DNA of 64,000 nt, taken from the NCBI RefSeq assembly GCF_009712225.1, contig NZ_WASP01000001.1:1-64000 (forward strand), in the 5' to 3' direction. This stretch comes from Desulfovibrio sp. (GTDB lineage: Bacteria; Desulfobacterota; Desulfovibrionia; Desulfovibrionales; Desulfovibrionaceae). The notes beneath the pieces were generated by a model. That model saw only the letters and a list, made by a program, of their open reading frames with translations. It was not told the origin of the DNA and made no database searches. A program made the position numbers and the translations under genes. This document shows, one piece after another, positions 9,825 through 17,166 of this stretch (its first letter is position 1; each line of letters opens with the position of its first letter).

Positions 9825-10226
9825 ATGGACGATTTTTTAAAGGGTGCTTTGGAAATCTCCAAGGCGCAGGCGGGCGTACGTGTTATGAGCGCGGAAGAAA
9901 TCACGGCCTATGTCCAAAAGGTCGCTGTAAGCATTCGCGCTGTGGCCATGGGCGAAGCTGCTAGTGAGCCTGACTTTGATGGGGTTGTGCTTGAAGCCAG
10001 AAAGTCGATCAAGGAAAAAAGCGTTACCTGCCTTGAGTGCGGTAAGAGCTTTAAGATATTGACGAAGCGTCATCTGGCGACCCACGGTCTCACCACCGAG
10101 GAATACCTTGAAAAGTGGGGCTTCAAAAAGGGTGCACCCCTGGCCTGCAAGGCTCTGCAGCGTGAACGCCGCAAAAAGATGAATGACATGAAGCTGTGGG
10201 AACGCAGGATGACCGCTCAAAAGTAG
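9825..10226 (+). CDS. MucR/Ros family zinc-finger transcriptional regulator
   Basis: A 133-residue protein with the Ros/MucR C2H2-like zinc finger: CLECGKSFKILTKRHLATH gives C-x2-C and the H-x3-H pair around residues 69-87, followed by the typical GLTTEEYLEKWGF segment and a basic C-terminal tail. Family members bind AT-rich DNA and control exopolysaccharide, motility and surface genes, often their own promoter. A GGAG-containing ribosome binding site (CGGAGACGAA) precedes the ATG. The gene stands alone next to a 1-kb AT-rich region that could be its own target. Confidence 0.88.
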   Translation: MDDFLKGALEISKAQAGVRVMSAEEITAYVQKVAVSIRAVAMGEAASEPDFDGVVLEARKSIKEKSVTCLECGKSFKILTKRHLATHGLTTEEYLEKWGFKKGAPLACKALQRERRKKMNDMKLWERRMTAQK

Positions 10227-10281
10227 AGCTTTGCGCATTCTGAGCGTTTTTCTGATTATCGTATGTCCTAAACAGCGCAAC

Positions 10282-10315
10282 GGGAAGCAGACCGGCCCTC
10301 TACAGGGCCGTTCCC
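10282..10315 (+). terminator. Hairpin after the mucR-like gene
   Basis: CGGCCCT (10293-10299) pairs with AGGGCCG (10304-10310), and outer GGGAA/TTCCC (10282-10286, 10311-10315) can extend it. No T-run follows, so intrinsic termination is uncertain. Confidence 0.4.
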
Positions 10316-10435
10316 ATAGTGCGGCAGGGATGCCGTCGGGAGGGGAGCGTTTTTGCATTTTTTTGCATTTTCGCACAGAATTGCGCGCAAATACGCTCCA
10401 CCCAAACCGGGCAAACCTTAAAGGACAGAGTACTC

Positions 10436-11068
10436 ATGAGCATGTCAGACAAGCCGCGCCGTGCCATCTTTCTGGACAGAGACGGCACGCTGAACAGGGA
10501 TACCGGCTACGTTCACCGCAAGCAAGACTGGCAATGGCTGCCGGGCGTTGTTGAAACGCTCAAGCGATTCCATGCCGTGGGGTATCTGCTTGTGGTGGTG
10601 AGCAACCAGTCTGGTCTGGCAAGGGGCATGTTTAGCGAGGATGACCTCCATGCGCTGGAAGCCTGGATACGTGAAGACCTTGCTGCCCAAGATGCCGTGA
10701 TTGACGCCTGGTATTACTGCCCACACCTGCCTGAAATCACAGGTCCCTGTGACTGTCGCAAGCCTGAACCCGGTTTGATTCTGCGGGCGGCGGCTGATCT
10801 GAATATTGATCTTGCGCGTTCATGGATGATAGGCGACCGCGTGCGTGACGTGCAGGCGGGCCTTGCTGCCGGGTGCAGTTGCGTACTTTTGCGCTCCCCC
10901 GTGGGTGCGTACGAAGACAACGTGCCTGTGCCCGAGGGAGTCAAGGTTGTGCCGCACCTTCCGGCAGCGGGAGTGCACATACTTGCGCCTGAAATGCGCG
11001 CGCACAGACTTACAAAGCTACCAGGCGGCAGTTGTGGCGGTGGGTGTCCTGGCAGGGTCGCCCCGTAG
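10436..11068 (+). CDS. gmhB: D-glycero-D-manno-heptose-1,7-bisphosphate 7-phosphatase (HAD family)
   Basis: A 210-residue HAD hydrolase with motif I FLDRDGTLN near residue 13, motif II in VVSNQSGLARG, and motif III with K in CRKPEPG followed by IGDRVRDVQAG. The zinc loop CPHLPEITGPCDC is diagnostic of GmhB/HisB-N-type phosphatases. It removes the C7 phosphate of heptose 1,7-bisphosphate in ADP-heptose synthesis for LPS core. ATG 10436 has AAGGA about 10 nt upstream; ATG 10442 is an alternative. The C-terminal tail beyond about residue 175 is Gly/Pro-rich and probably not catalytic. Confidence 0.88.
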   Translation: MSMSDKPRRAIFLDRDGTLNRDTGYVHRKQDWQWLPGVVETLKRFHAVGYLLVVVSNQSGLARGMFSEDDLHALEAWIREDLAAQDAVIDAWYYCPHLPEITGPCDCRKPEPGLILRAAADLNIDLARSWMIGDRVRDVQAGLAAGCSCVLLRSPVGAYEDNVPVPEGVKVVPHLPAAGVHILAPEMRAHRLTKLPGGSCGGGCPGRVAP

Positions 11069-11134
11069 ATTAGCGAAAAAATAATCCATAAGCTTTTGGG
11101 CCTGCTCAGGCAGCCCTGCGCACAGCAGAACTAC

Positions 11135-11191
11135 AAGATCCCATGCCCGCCGGATGCCGCATATTGCGCGGCTCGGCGGGCATGGGATCTT
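11135..11191. terminator. Long hairpin between convergent gmhB and fliM
   Basis: An 18-bp perfect inverted repeat has arms at 11135-11152 and 11174-11191 separated by 21 bp that can pair further (GCCGC/GCGGC). It probably terminates both transcripts. Confidence 0.6.
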
Positions 11192-11222
11192 ATGGCTTTC
11201 AGCGGGCAGACCCGCAACGCTG

Positions 11223-12203
11223 TCAGGTGTACTGCGGTTCGTTTTCCTTGATAATCTGAAAGGCCTTCATGGCCTTGATGGTGCCGGGCAGCCCCTGATA
11301 TTTGGTAACGCCAGCCACCGTGCAATTGAGCATGTCCTCGTGGTCTGTATCGAGCACCAGTATGTCGCCCACCTGCATGCGCAGCAGCTGGTTGCCCGTA
11401 ATGGTGGTGCGGCCAAAATGCACCTTCATTTCCACAGGGGTTTCCAGCAGGCGTTCCTTGAGGCGGGCCACCCAGGCGTGGTCAACTTCAAGGCGCTCGG
11501 TCTGGAAACTGGCATGCAGTTTTGAGCGGATAGGTTCAATGGTGGCGTAGGGCAGGCAGATGATCATGGAACCCAGGGCAGTATCAAGCTCGACTTCAAA
11601 GGTGATGACCACCACCACGTCGCTGGGCGGCACAATGGCCGCAAACTGCGGGTTGATTTCGCTGCGCACCAGTTCAAGCTTCACATCGTGCACGGGCCGC
11701 CACGATTCTTCCATGTTTTCAAGGGCGATCTTGACGATTTTGTCCACCACGGCCTGTTCGATGCGCGTAAATTCGCGGCCTTCGACCTTGGGCTGCGAAC
11801 CCGCGCCGCCAAACACGTTTTCGACCAGCGCAAAAACCAGGCGCGAGTCAACAACCATGATGGCATTGCCGCGCAGGGGATCCATCTTGAAAATATTGAT
11901 GGACGTGGGGACCGGCAGCGAGCGCATGAATTCGCCAAACTTGGTCATGTCGATGGAAATGGGGTTCAACTCCACCCGCTTACGCACAGAATTTGAAAGA
12001 GCATTGGTGCAAAGCCGCGAAAAACGGTCATTGACGATTTCAAGCACGGGCATACGCCCGCGGATGATGCGATCCTGATTGGCAAGGTCAAAAGAGACAA
12101 TGCCGGATTCATCTTCCTGCGTTTCCGTTTCGTTTTCGATTTCCCCGCCGGAAAGGCCGCGCAGCAGGGCATCAACTTCGTCTTGCGCCAGAACTTTATT
12201 CAT
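11223..12203 (-). CDS. fliM: Flagellar motor switch protein FliM
   Basis: A 326-residue protein. The N-terminus (MNKVLAQDEVDALLRGL) matches the FliM CheY-binding EIDALL-type motif. A CheC-like middle domain follows (residues about 50-230), then a SpoA/FliN-like C-terminal domain (WVARLKERLLETPVEMKVHFGRTTIT through GLPGTIKAMKAFQI). FliM forms the middle of the C-ring and sets rotation direction on CheY-P binding. ATG 12203 is preceded by GAGG with 5-6 nt spacing. It is not in a flagellar operon here, but cheZ and a chemoreceptor are encoded elsewhere in the window. Confidence 0.95.
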   Translation of the reverse strand: MNKVLAQDEVDALLRGLSGGEIENETETQEDESGIVSFDLANQDRIIRGRMPVLEIVNDRFSRLCTNALSNSVRKRVELNPISIDMTKFGEFMRSLPVPTSINIFKMDPLRGNAIMVVDSRLVFALVENVFGGAGSQPKVEGREFTRIEQAVVDKIVKIALENMEESWRPVHDVKLELVRSEINPQFAAIVPPSDVVVVITFEVELDTALGSMIICLPYATIEPIRSKLHASFQTERLEVDHAWVARLKERLLETPVEMKVHFGRTTITGNQLLRMQVGDILVLDTDHEDMLNCTVAGVTKYQGLPGTIKAMKAFQIIKENEPQYT

Positions 12204-12401
12204 GCCAGCCTCGGAACAGTCGTGAAAAAGTGTGTTGCGGTGCAAAATTTCCGCGCACGACCATGCAGCTGAAATATGCAAGATAAAGGCCAGTTTGACA
12301 AGCGGATGCTGCGCCCTCCGCAGGCGGTCCACATGGGACTGGGTATTTACAATACTACTGGCGCGCTTGCCTTTGGCGGAGCCTTAAGGCAGGCTATTTA
12401 G

Positions 12402-14234
12402 ATGATAGTGCGTCTTTTACCGGCCAGCGGCCACCCCCTGAAAACCCCGGCAGAACGCGCCTTGCCTGCCCCGGGGCTCACTGTTGCCGCCAGTGCCGGG
12501 CAAAGCCTTTCGCATGCAATCTGGCTTTCTGGTCAGGTGTACCCCGTGTCGCTGTGCGGGGGCCTTGGTCACTGTGGGCGTTGCAGGGTGCGCTTTGTGC
12601 ACAACGCGCCATCGGTTCTGCCAGCAGAAAATGTGGTTTTTACCCCGCAACAGCTGGAGGAAGGCTGGCGGCTGGCCTGCCGCCGTCAAGTACCCGACAC
12701 TGCGGCCATGCCCTCGGGCGGCCCAAGCGTACTTGAGCTGGAATTGCCGCCAGAAAGCATGGCACCTTTGTTCGATAGCCCGCAAAAGGGTGGGGCGGCC
12801 GGGCTGTTTTTGCCGGGGGCCAGAGTTCTGGCCGGGCCAGAGGCCCTGACTCCGGGTCTGCCTCTAGCCGGGTTGCGCGCTCTGGTGCTGGCCGTTGATC
12901 TGGGCACAACCTCACTGTGCTGGCGTGCTCTGGATATGCAGGGTGTCCCGATGGCCGAAGGCCGCACTCTCAACCCTCAGGCTGGCGCCGGGGCGGACAT
13001 AATGTCGCGTCTTGCCGTGGCAAGCACGCCAGAAGGGCGCGATCTGCTGGCCCAGCTGGTGCGGCACGATCTGCAAAGGATTACTGATTCTCTTGTCCGG
13101 GCGGGCGTGGGGCGCGTGGAGCACATGTGCCTTGCTGCCAATACTGCCATGACCGATATTTTTCTCAACCGCGATGTTCAGGGCCTGTGCGCCGCTCCGT
13201 ACAGGCTTGCCCACGGTGGGGACGAAACAGCCTTCGTGCCCGGCTTGCCGCCGGTTTATATTCCGCCCTTGCCCGCGCCCTTTGTGGGCGGAGATATGAG
13301 CGCCGGGCTGATGGCCCTGCTTGAGGCTGATATTCCCCGTCCCTTTGTGTTGGCCGATCTTGGCACAAACGGCGAGTTGGCCCTGGTGACGGAAGCTGGC
13401 GACCTGTGGTTGACCAGCGTGCCCCTTGGCCCCGCGCTGGAGGGTATTGGGCCCGAATGCGGCCAGCTGGCTGGCCCCGGTGTGGTGACGGGTTTTGCGC
13501 TAACGCCCATGGGCTTTGCCGCGCGTTTTTATGAAGGGCCAGAAATCGCGCAGCCGCACGCTCAAGCCGCAGATCAGTCTCCGGTTCATAGCGCCGGAGG
13601 CGGAAACTGTCCTTGTCCCGCTTGCCAGCAGGCCGAAAGTGCCGTAGGGCAGGTGCGGCCACATGAACAGAAGAGTGGGGCACGGGGCATCAGCGCCACA
13701 GGGTATCTTTCGTTGCTGGCCCTTTTGCTGCGCGCGGGCGTACTGCGCGACGACGGCCAGTTTGTGGCGGCCCCGGCCATGCCTCTGGCCAGAAAACTGG
13801 CCGCCGGGCTGGAACTGCCCGAACCCGGCAGCAGGCTCGGCGCGCGTTTGCGCCTGCCGCACGGCTTGTGGCTGGCGGCGGCAGATGTGGAAGAACTGCT
13901 GAAGGTCAAAGCGGCCTTTACCCTTGCCCTCTACACCCTGCTGCAGGCAGCGGGCCTGCCTGTGGGCGGCCTTGCAAGCCTGTGCCTGGCCGGTACTCTG
14001 GGTGAATATGCCAACCCGGACGACCTCGAAACCGTGGGTTTTGTACCCACAGCCCTGAGCCACCGCATACGCGCCGTGGGCAATACCTCGCTGGACGGAG
14101 CAGCCCTGCTGGCCCTCAATGGCGACAAGGCTGCAACCCTGTCCCGCATGTGCCGCGATGCCGTGGTCATTTCTCTTGTAGATCAACCAAATTTTCACAC
14201 CGAATATCTGCGCCATATGCGCTTTGGAGTTTAA
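12402..14234 (+). CDS. ASKHA-domain protein with N-terminal 2Fe-2S ferredoxin domain (RACo-like reductive activator)
   Basis: A 610-residue protein. The N-terminal ferredoxin domain has cysteines 52, 58, 61 and 93 (LCGGLGHCGRC ... ACRR), a plant-type 2Fe-2S pattern. A large C-terminal ASKHA ATPase-like region follows (VLAVDLGTTSLCW, FVGGDMSAG, LADLGTNGEL, SLCLAGTLGEYANPDD). This is the DUF4445/RACo family, which uses ATP to drive reduction of corrinoid proteins back to cob(I)amide. No corrinoid methyltransferase is seen here, so the partner is unknown. A Cys-rich insert (CPCPACQQ near residue 410) is unusual. The stop codon abuts the start of the Rsm22-like gene, implying one transcript. Confidence 0.8.
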   Translation: MIVRLLPASGHPLKTPAERALPAPGLTVAASAGQSLSHAIWLSGQVYPVSLCGGLGHCGRCRVRFVHNAPSVLPAENVVFTPQQLEEGWRLACRRQVPDTAAMPSGGPSVLELELPPESMAPLFDSPQKGGAAGLFLPGARVLAGPEALTPGLPLAGLRALVLAVDLGTTSLCWRALDMQGVPMAEGRTLNPQAGAGADIMSRLAVASTPEGRDLLAQLVRHDLQRITDSLVRAGVGRVEHMCLAANTAMTDIFLNRDVQGLCAAPYRLAHGGDETAFVPGLPPVYIPPLPAPFVGGDMSAGLMALLEADIPRPFVLADLGTNGELALVTEAGDLWLTSVPLGPALEGIGPECGQLAGPGVVTGFALTPMGFAARFYEGPEIAQPHAQAADQSPVHSAGGGNCPCPACQQAESAVGQVRPHEQKSGARGISATGYLSLLALLLRAGVLRDDGQFVAAPAMPLARKLAAGLELPEPGSRLGARLRLPHGLWLAAADVEELLKVKAAFTLALYTLLQAAGLPVGGLASLCLAGTLGEYANPDDLETVGFVPTALSHRIRAVGNTSLDGAALLALNGDKAATLSRMCRDAVVISLVDQPNFHTEYLRHMRFGV

Positions 14235-16634
14235 ATGTCTGCGAACGATGATTTTTCCCGCAATTCCGGTGGGCGTGGCCGCCCTGGTGACCGTGCCGAC
14301 GACCGTCGCCCTTCGCGCCCCGCAGAGAGGCGCGATGACCGACGTGATGACCGCCGTAATGATCGACCCGCCGACAGGCCGGGTGACCGCTTTGGCGATC
14401 GCCGTCCTTCGCGCCCCGGCGACCGCCGTAATGACCGCGATGGTGGCCGCCCCGGTGACAGGTCGGGCGACCGTCGCCCCTCGCGTCCCGCTGACAGGCG
14501 TGATGATCGGCGCGATGACAGGCGCGACGACCGCCGTTCGCCCAATACTCCCAGAGACCGCTACGGCAGGCCCGCCCTGCGCCCAGAAAAGCGCGATGGC
14601 GGCAAACGCTTTGCGCCCTCGGCCCAGCGCAATGACGACCGCTCTGGCGAGCACACCACCGAGCGTCCGCGCCATGCGCCGCGTCCTTTTGAAGTAGGGG
14701 CGTGGCCTGCGGTCAAGGCACTCTTTCCGCCGCTTTCGGCAGAGGCCACTCGTATTCTCGATATGCTGCCCGAAGCGCTGGCAAAGGTGTGGCCCCTTAA
14801 CAGCGCGCACCGACGTACCCTGCCCGATGATGTTGCCCAGCTTTCGCGACTGCTCACCACAGAACGCGCGGGTCTTGACCGCCCGTACTGGAGCTCCCCG
14901 GCGTCCATCAGCGCCTACCTGTATTATTTTCTGCCATGGAACCTTGTGCGCCTCACGCGGGTTCTTGCCAGCCTGCCCTTGCCCGATCCCCGCAGCGTTG
15001 CGCCCCAGGGGGGCGAGGCTCTGCTGGTGGATGTGGGCTCTGGCCCGCTGACCCTGCCGCTGGCGCTCTGGCTGGCGAAGCCCGAGTGGCGCTCTGCGCC
15101 CCTGCGCGTGCTGGCGCTCGACACATCTTCGCAGCCGCTTGAATTGGGTAAAACCCTTATGGAAGTGCTGGGCGAGCTCACCGGGCAGCCTGTCTGGCCT
15201 GTACGGGTGGTACGCGCCTCTCTCGATCAGGTTGTGCGGCAGGCCGCGCCCCTGCTTTCGGGTGGCAAGGCCCGCCCCTGGCTGATCAGCGCCGCCAACG
15301 TGCTCAACGAGCTGCGTTTTGGCAAAAAACGTTCGCGTGGGGCCAGTGCCATTGAGGAAGAAGACGAATTTGATTCGCTGGACAACGATGGCGTGGATTT
15401 TGACGGCAACCCGGCTGCGGAAGGCGCAGAGGTGGACAAGCCCGAGGGCTGCCGCGAGGATCGTCTGGACAGTTTTCTCGAATCCCTTTCGCCCCTTTTT
15501 GACCATGTGGGAAATGCGGAGGCCGATGCCTCTGCAGCCGCCGGGCCAGCCCTGCTATTTGTGGAGCCGGGTACGCGCCTTGGCGGGTCAACTATCATGC
15601 GCCTGCGCCAGCTGGCCGTGGACGGCGGGCTTACAGCCCTTGCCCCCTGCACTCATCAGCTCGATTGCCCGCTGCTGCGCGGGCAGGGTGGCCGCACATG
15701 GTGCCACTTTACCTTTGGCAGCGAGGGGGCACCCCAGTGGCTCGAAGACCTTTCGCTGGCCGCTGACCTTGGAAAAAGCAGCCTGAGCCTTTCGCCCCTG
15801 CTGCTTGCTGCTCTGCCAGAATCTGAAGCAGCAGCGGGCAATCCCGTGGCCTCCCGTGTGCTTTCTGCGCCCTTTGTGGTTCCCGGCCTTGCGGGCCGGG
15901 CGCGCTACGCCTGCTCATGCAAGGGCCTGCTGCTGCTGGAAAATGCCGAGGCTCTGGCCTCTGGTGATGCCCTCGCTGTGAATCTTGCCGCCAGTGTGCA
16001 GCGTGACCGCAAAAGCGGAGCCCTGCTGGTGAGCCCCCCGGCTCGCCCCGGTGCTGATGATGTGTTGACCCGCCGCCCGGACAGGGCCTACGGGCAGGAC
16101 AAGCCCCATGGGCAGGACAGACAAGGCGGGCGTGATGGCCGTGATTTTCGCGATGGCCGTGGCCGTGATGGTGATAACCGCCGCGACAGCCGCGATGGGC
16201 GTGAAGGACGTGAAGGGCGTGATAATCGGGATAGCAGGGGCCAAAGGCCCGCTCCCTACCGCAAGGATGGCGACAGGCCCGCAGGCCGCGACCAGTCTGA
16301 CCGTCCGGCCCGCACCCCACATGGCGACCGCCAGCAGCGCGATGACCGCCCACGGAGGGATGACCGCAATGGCCAGGGCGGGCGGCCTCCGCGTCCGCAG
16401 GGTAATGACAGGCCACGTCGTGACGACCGGCAAGACCGTTCAGACCGACAGGATCGTGGTGGTCGGCAAGATCGTAATGACCGCCAGGAACGCAATGGCC
16501 GTCAGGACAGGCAGGACAGAAACAACCGTGGCGGCCAGAGCCGTGACGGAGGGCGTGCCCCCAACCGGGACCGAAGCGGTGGGCGTGAAGGCGGCCAGAG
16601 CAGACGCTCCGGCCCGCGCGGCGGCAAGCCTTAA
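14235..16634 (+). CDS. Rsm22-family (METTL17-like) ribosomal small-subunit methyltransferase-like protein with Arg/Asp-rich tails
   Basis: A 799-residue protein in three parts. Residues 1-140 are low-complexity R/D/P repeats (DDRRDDRR type). Residues about 150-570 form an Rsm22-like domain: SISAYLYYFLPWNLVR, the SAM-binding strand LLVDVGSGPLTLPLAL, and NVLNELRFGKKR. Four conserved cysteines match the 4Fe-4S site known in yeast Rsm22 and human METTL17: C472, C478 (PCTHQLDCPL), C490 (WCHF) and C560 (YACSC). Residues 610-799 are again RDGR/QDR/RGG-like repeats, as in RNA-chaperone tails. It probably binds 16S rRNA or the assembling small subunit; bacterial function is not established. It starts directly after the RACo-like stop codon. 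Confidence 0.75.
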   Translation: MSANDDFSRNSGGRGRPGDRADDRRPSRPAERRDDRRDDRRNDRPADRPGDRFGDRRPSRPGDRRNDRDGGRPGDRSGDRRPSRPADRRDDRRDDRRDDRRSPNTPRDRYGRPALRPEKRDGGKRFAPSAQRNDDRSGEHTTERPRHAPRPFEVGAWPAVKALFPPLSAEATRILDMLPEALAKVWPLNSAHRRTLPDDVAQLSRLLTTERAGLDRPYWSSPASISAYLYYFLPWNLVRLTRVLASLPLPDPRSVAPQGGEALLVDVGSGPLTLPLALWLAKPEWRSAPLRVLALDTSSQPLELGKTLMEVLGELTGQPVWPVRVVRASLDQVVRQAAPLLSGGKARPWLISAANVLNELRFGKKRSRGASAIEEEDEFDSLDNDGVDFDGNPAAEGAEVDKPEGCREDRLDSFLESLSPLFDHVGNAEADASAAAGPALLFVEPGTRLGGSTIMRLRQLAVDGGLTALAPCTHQLDCPLLRGQGGRTWCHFTFGSEGAPQWLEDLSLAADLGKSSLSLSPLLLAALPESEAAAGNPVASRVLSAPFVVPGLAGRARYACSCKGLLLLENAEALASGDALAVNLAASVQRDRKSGALLVSPPARPGADDVLTRRPDRAYGQDKPHGQDRQGGRDGRDFRDGRGRDGDNRRDSRDGREGREGRDNRDSRGQRPAPYRKDGDRPAGRDQSDRPARTPHGDRQQRDDRPRRDDRNGQGGRPPRPQGNDRPRRDDRQDRSDRQDRGGRQDRNDRQERNGRQDRQDRNNRGGQSRDGGRAPNRDRSGGREGGQSRRSGPRGGKP

Positions 16635-17166
16635 CCGGGCTGACATGCTGTTACAGCGTCTATGACACAACGCCTGAAATGAATATCGGGGGCGGGCTTT
16701 TGCCCGCCCCTTGCCATTGGTGAACCTTTTCAGGCTGGTTGTGTTGTTTACGCCACTGTCTTGCCTACCTAATGTGCGGTCGGTTTTGTGCGCTGTACAC
16801 ATGGTGCAGGTGGATTACCCATTTTAATGAACATGCCGTGTCTGTCGAACGCGGAAAAATTTTGAAAAAGGTCAGGTTCCCAAGCCCGCGCCAATGGCCC
16901 AAAATCGAGGAGAGAGCAAAGTTTGAGAGAAATAATCAATACTATTGATTATTTTTATTGTTAATTATTCTATTTATTTTAGTATGTTAATGGAATAATG
17001 CGGATATTCGGGGGCTTTTTTTCAGTTCTGTTCCGTGTATACTGCTTCTTTGTCACACGCTCTCAGTGTAGGCCGCCCAGTGCGGCTTCTGTTTGGGGAC
17101 TACATTTTCTTGCGCGGCAGGCATCATTTCCTCTGCCGTCAGATTTAAAAAAAAGGGTTGTTTTTC
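16635..17166. other. Intergenic region upstream of nrdJ
   Basis: A hairpin GGGGCGGGC-TTTT-GCCCGCCCC at 16689-16710 may end the RACo-like/Rsm22 transcript. The rest becomes AT-rich near 16920-17000 and should hold the nrdJ promoter. GCCACTG occurs near 16757, but the rest of a cobalamin riboswitch was not found, nor an obvious NrdR box pair. Confidence 0.5.

Noticed and set aside
14280-14540. DNA tandem repeat that could be a CRISPR or minisatellite
   Set aside because: The units are irregular and encode in-frame Arg/Asp repeats of the Rsm22-like protein; no constant repeat-spacer pattern exists.
13500-15506. A 668-codon minus-strand open frame under the RACo-like and Rsm22-like genes
   Set aside because: It runs antisense to two genes with clear motifs and its translation is a biased Arg/Gln/Gly-rich sequence with no domain.
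16635-17166. Cobalamin riboswitch upstream of nrdJ
   Set aside because: Only the short GCCACTG string is present; the rest of the conserved B12 box and core was not found.
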